Of a stretch of DNA of 16,724 nt, positions 14,240 through 16,724 are shown in pieces; the stretch's first letter is position 1, and every line of letters begins with the position of its first letter. The notes under the pieces are model-generated. The model was given only the letters and a program-made list of their open reading frames with translations. It searched no databases and had not been told where the DNA came from. The DNA lies in NCBI GenBank assembly GCA_902475545.1, contig CABRZP010000026.1:1-16724 (forward strand). The letters are read 5' to 3'. This stretch comes from an uncultured bacterium. Its GTDB lineage: Bacteria > Cyanobacteriota > Vampirovibrionia > Gastranaerophilales > Gastranaerophilaceae. Position numbers and translations under genes: made by a program.

Positions 14240-14521
14240 CTAACCAATTTTTGGAACTTTAAAGAATCCGTTTTCTTCATCAGGTGCATTTGACATCAAT
14301 GCTTCTTTAGAAATTTCCTGACAAGGTTCATCTTCTCTCATAACGTTCACAAAATCAATAACTTGGGTCATTGGTTTTACATTCGAAGTATCAACTTCAT
14401 TCATTTGATCAACATATTTTAAAACATCACCAAGTTGTTTAGTATATAAAACTTTTTCTTCTTCTGTTAATTCTAATCTTGCTAATTTAGCAACATGCTC
14501 AACATCTTTTACTGTAATCAT
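14240..14521 (-). CDS. gatC: Asp-tRNA(Asn)/Glu-tRNA(Gln) amidotransferase subunit C
   Basis: The small subunit that bridges GatA and GatB in the enzyme that amidates mischarged Glu-tRNA(Gln) and/or Asp-tRNA(Asn). The length of 93 is typical. Family hallmarks are VEHVAKLARLELTEEE (7-22) with the following helix QLGDVLKYVDQMNEVDTSNVKPM, then MREDEP (61-66) and the C-terminal NAPDEENGFFKVPKIG. An aggag ribosome-binding site lies 8 nt before the ATG. gatA and gatB are not adjacent, as is common outside Firmicutes-like operons. It is first in the gatC-pyrG-transporter run and has a recognisable promoter. Presence of GatC suggests that the organism makes Gln-tRNA and/or Asn-tRNA indirectly. Confidence 0.96.
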   Translation of the reverse strand: MITVKDVEHVAKLARLELTEEEKVLYTKQLGDVLKYVDQMNEVDTSNVKPMTQVIDFVNVMREDEPCQEISKEALMSNAPDEENGFFKVPKIG

Positions 14522-14551
14522 TATTAGCTCCTATAATATCAATATAAGCTT

Positions 14552-14580
14552 ATAATACCATGAAAAACAGGACATGACAT
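14552..14580 (-). promoter_or_regulatory. Promoter of gatC
   Basis: On the minus strand, atgtca (complement of 14575-14580; four of six match), a 17-nt spacer and tattat (complement of 14552-14557) preceded by TGG (extended -10). A 12-bp palindrome tataagcttata (14543-14554) overlaps the -10 end and the predicted start near 14545 and could be an operator. Confidence 0.55.
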
Positions 14581-14624
14581 TATTTATTAACGAAATTTAA
14601 AATTTAGATTTAGTATTGAATCTG

Positions 14625-14633
14625 TGATATAGT
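14625..14633 (+). promoter_or_regulatory. Extended -10 immediately before the sigma factor gene
   Basis: tgatatagt (14625-14633) fits the extended -10 form TGnTATAGT. The predicted start near 14640 is only about 3 nt before the ATG at 14643, and no ribosome-binding site is visible, so the transcript may be leaderless. The -35 candidates (ttagat at 18 nt, tttaga at 19 nt) are weak, as is usual with extended -10 promoters. Confidence 0.5.
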
Positions 14634-14642
14634 AATATTAGA

Positions 14643-15452
14643 ATGGAGTTTTATACAGTGGAAACTAAAGTATCCGATTTAGAAAAACTTGAAGAACTAA
14701 TACTGGAATATCGAAAAGAAAAAGAACAGAAAAAAAAACGTATTCTGTATCTTAATCTAATTCAAGAATCTTTAAAATTGGTTAAAAAAATTGCAATGGG
14801 AATGTATCCTATACCAAATAATATTCCAAAAGAAGATCTTGTTCAGGTTGGAGCTGTTGGTGTACTTAGAGCAATTGAAACTTATCAAGTTGAAGAACGC
14901 GGAAGCTTTAAAACTTATGTCAGCAAATTTATAAAAGGTGAAATACTACACTACTTAAGAGATAAGGCAAATCTGGTAAAAACACCAAGAGAAACTCTTG
15001 CTAATATGAGCAGAGTGAAAGAAGCTATCGACGAATTATCATCAGGTAAAAATATTCCTACAGCAGATGAAATTGCAAGCTATACAAATCTTCCAATAAA
15101 TAAAGTTGAAGAAATAATGAATATTGAACTTATCAAAAATATGGTTTCCTTAGACCAAAATGTTTATTCTATTGACGGAACAGAAACCCTATTAGATAGA
15201 ATTCAAGCTGAAGATAGCAACTCATATCAAGAATCTTACGAAAACAAAAAAATAATAGAATTTGCACTAAAAAAACTTCCTGAGCCTGATAAAACAGTTA
15301 TTAGTTTATATTACATGGAAGGAGAACAGCGTAAAATTATTGCCCAAAGATTACAAGTTTCTCCAACTCAAATTTCCAGAATATTAAGAAGAGCATTAAA
15401 TAAATTATACGTAATTATAGAAAACGAAATGAACGACAAAATAAAAACATAG
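14643..15452 (+). CDS. Group 3 sigma factor, SigB/SigF/FliA-like
   Basis: An alternative RNA polymerase sigma factor of 269 residues without region 1.1. Region 2 spans about 62-110 (EDLVQVGAVGVLRAIETYQVEERGSFKTYVSKFIKGEILHYLRD), covering core binding and -10 recognition. Region 3 is about 112-162 (VKTPRETLANMSRVKEAIDEL to VEEIM). Region 4 is about 205-255, with LPEPDKTVISLYYMEGEQRKIIAQRLQVSPTQISRILRRAL carrying the -35-binding helix-turn-helix. The N-terminal 35 residues are a Lys/Glu-rich helix. In cyanobacteria the group 3 factor SigF controls type IV pili and motility, and here the next gene, 20 nt downstream, is a prepilin peptidase, which fits. No anti-sigma factor gene is adjacent on this side. 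I leave the symbol blank because SigB, SigF and FliA cannot be separated by eye. Confidence 0.92.
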   Translation: MEFYTVETKVSDLEKLEELILEYRKEKEQKKKRILYLNLIQESLKLVKKIAMGMYPIPNNIPKEDLVQVGAVGVLRAIETYQVEERGSFKTYVSKFIKGEILHYLRDKANLVKTPRETLANMSRVKEAIDELSSGKNIPTADEIASYTNLPINKVEEIMNIELIKNMVSLDQNVYSIDGTETLLDRIQAEDSNSYQESYENKKIIEFALKKLPEPDKTVISLYYMEGEQRKIIAQRLQVSPTQISRILRRALNKLYVIIENEMNDKIKT

Positions 15453-15472
15453 ATTATAATAAAGGAGGAGAA

Positions 15473-16570
15473 ATGTTATTTTCAATAACAATTTTAGCAT
15501 TTATATTTATAATAGGATTAGTTATAGGAAGCTTTTTGAATGTTGTAATACTCAGAACAGTCAGTGAAGAATCTATAGTATTTCCGGCATCAAAATGTCC
15601 AAAATGCCAAACACCACTAAAATGGTACCATAATATTCCTGTACTATCTTATATATGCTTACGAGGAAAATGTGCATTCTGTAAAGAACACATTAGTTTG
15701 CAGTATCCAATTGTAGAACTTCTTACCGGATGCTTATTTGTAGGCTTATTCCTTAGATTTTGTAACCCGTTTGACCCGTTATTTGGTTTATCCTCAATGA
15801 ATCCAATCGGCTGGAATCAAATTTTATTATATGTTACTTCTTTAATTATAACAGGTTTATTTATTGCAATCGCAGGAACCGATATTTTAGAAAAAAAAGT
15901 TGCAGATGCACACACAACCCCTTTAATTGTTATAGGTATCCTATATAGTATAATTTCTTCAATACTATCTTTTATTTTTTACACAAAAGCAAACGGAATG
16001 CCGCATATCAATCTTGAATTCATACTTAGCTGTCCGGTATTATACAGCTTAGCTGCTGCAATTTTAGGATTTTTAATTATGGAAGCACTTTCAAGACTTG
16101 GACTTGTTTTAGTTGGTACAAGAGCATTTGGAGAAGGCGATTCTTATATTGCAGCCGGTATTGGAGCGGTATTTGGAAGTTTTATGGGATGTAGCGGAAT
16201 GTATCAAAACTTTCTGCCAATATTACAAGCAATATTAGCAATACTTATTTTAAGTGCAGTAATTCAAATAATAATAACACTACCCCTTTTTATAAAAAAA
16301 CTTATTAGAAATAAAAATTGGCTAACACTTGGAGCATTGTCTGTATTTGTAATCTATACAATCGGATATATCTTTGCTCAACAATCTCAATGGTTTACTC
16401 ACCCTGTTGCATATTGGTCCAGTACAATTGTTTTAATAATAATTGGATTAGTAACATGTCGAGAACTTATTTGTGGTTTAAAAGAAAACACCGAGCAAGG
16501 AATGTACCTGCCATTTGGACCTGCAATGATAATTGCAAGCTTTATAGCACTATTTACAATTGCATTTTAA
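15473..16570 (+). CDS. pilD: Prepilin peptidase (PilD-like)
   Basis: A bifunctional inner-membrane aspartyl protease and N-methyltransferase that cleaves the leader of type IV pilins and related pseudopilins. It begins with a membrane helix and the motif GSFLNVVILR (19-28). A cytoplasmic methyltransferase loop follows, with the Cys pairs CPKC (42-45) and CAFC (67-70) and HISLQYPIVELLTG. The catalytic aspartates fit Asp137 (AGTDILEKKVAD) and Asp223 in GEGDSYIAAGIG (220-231). The usual GxGDxK has Tyr in place of Lys here. At 365 residues it is longer than the common 250-290. An insert between the aspartate segments carries extra hydrophobic helices, and an extension past about 260 adds more. 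A strong aaggaggag ribosome-binding site precedes the ATG, 20 nt after the sigma factor stop, so the two form an operon ending at a terminator. Confidence 0.93.
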   Translation: MLFSITILAFIFIIGLVIGSFLNVVILRTVSEESIVFPASKCPKCQTPLKWYHNIPVLSYICLRGKCAFCKEHISLQYPIVELLTGCLFVGLFLRFCNPFDPLFGLSSMNPIGWNQILLYVTSLIITGLFIAIAGTDILEKKVADAHTTPLIVIGILYSIISSILSFIFYTKANGMPHINLEFILSCPVLYSLAAAILGFLIMEALSRLGLVLVGTRAFGEGDSYIAAGIGAVFGSFMGCSGMYQNFLPILQAILAILILSAVIQIIITLPLFIKKLIRNKNWLTLGALSVFVIYTIGYIFAQQSQWFTHPVAYWSSTIVLIIIGLVTCRELICGLKENTEQGMYLPFGPAMIIASFIALFTIAF

Positions 16571-16587
16571 TAGAATCAATAAACAAA

Positions 16588-16625
16588 AAATAAGGGACTC
16601 GAAATTGGAGTTCCTTATTTTTTTT
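16588..16625 (+). terminator. Intrinsic terminator after the prepilin peptidase gene
   Basis: A 13-bp stem, aaataagggactc (16588-16600) with gagttccttattt (16608-16620), has one G-T wobble and a 7-nt loop, followed by five more T. It lies 17 nt after the stop codon. Confidence 0.88.
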
Positions 16626-16644
16626 ATTTGCAAACTAATCTATA

Positions 16645-16705
16645 ACCCAACCCCCGTCGAGTGATGAGAAAGCTCGGCGGGGGTATTTGGGTGCATAAAA
16701 TATGC
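16645..16705. repeat. G+C-rich hairpin in an AT-rich intergenic end
   Basis: acccccgtcgag (16650-16661) pairs with ctcggcgggggt (16673-16684) over 12 bp with one G-T wobble and an 11-nt loop. The stem extends outward through accca (16645-16649) and tgggt (16688-16692) after a 3-nt bulge. A small gcata/tatgc hairpin (16693-16705) follows. It lies beyond the terminator and has no T-tract, so it is not a terminator. It is either a dispersed palindromic repeat or the start of a structured RNA cut by the window end. Confidence 0.55.
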
Positions 16706-16724
16706 GAGGTAAGTCTTGTTCTCC

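Noticed and set aside
16318..16593. Plus-strand open frame overlapping the end of the prepilin peptidase gene
   Set aside because: It is out of frame with a clear membrane protein, runs into the terminator and has no plausible start signal.
1..16724. CRISPR array, tRNA or rRNA gene, insertion sequence, or defence system
   Set aside because: No regularly spaced direct repeats, cloverleaf, rRNA motifs, transposase or recognisable defence proteins were seen on either strand.

Overview
This AT-rich window (roughly two-thirds A+T) carries 13 protein genes on both strands plus one likely structured RNA. The best guess for the source is a gut bacterium of the non-photosynthetic cyanobacterial lineage (Vampirovibrionia/Melainabacteria, Gastranaerophilales). 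That is inferred from the AT-rich composition, a cyanobacterial-style mix of type IV pilus genes with a group 3 (SigB/SigF-like) sigma factor, and a large Q/P-rich orphan protein of a kind I associate with that group. No rRNA or ribosomal protein marker is present to prove it.

Layout. Positions 1-420 hold no gene, only inverted repeats including a G+C-rich block that looks like an intergenic repeat. A small minus-strand gene (423-599, own terminator) diverges from a 699-residue protein of unknown function (779-2878). Between that gene and a CpaE/TadZ-like ATPase (3164-4342) lies a promoter-driven, highly structured stretch of about 180 nt whose architecture matches 6S RNA. The ATPase is followed within 9 nt by a 128-residue protein of unknown function, and a perfect bidirectional terminator closes that unit. 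A minus-strand polytopic membrane protein (4777-5691) diverges from uvrB (5796-7781). The uvrB stop codon directly abuts the stop of a second minus-strand membrane protein (7782-8540), the last gene of an operon reading 83-residue protein, pilT, membrane protein. recF (10016-11125) diverges from that operon and ends at another perfect bidirectional terminator. The minus-strand run gatC, pyrG, MFS transporter (14521 to 11154) follows. A sigma factor gene and a prepilin peptidase gene (14643-16570) form a plus-strand operon closed by a terminator. The window ends in a strong G+C-rich hairpin.

How the genes fit together. Three themes recur: type IV or Tad pilus function (CpaE/TadZ-like ATPase, PilT retraction motor, prepilin peptidase, and a sigma factor of the class that controls pili in cyanobacteria); DNA repair (UvrB, RecF); and basic metabolism or translation (PyrG, GatC). 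Transcription signals are unusually readable: promoters with 17-nt spacers are visible for several units, and three genes (uvrB, recF, sigma factor) have a -10-like box so close to the ATG that their mRNAs may be leaderless.

The most noteworthy items are the 6S-like RNA, the sigma factor/prepilin peptidase operon, the possible leaderless starts, the overlapping -35 boxes between recF and the pilT operon, and the uncharacterised small partners of CpaE and PilT. I see no clear new defence or mobile system, CRISPR array, tRNA or insertion sequence.
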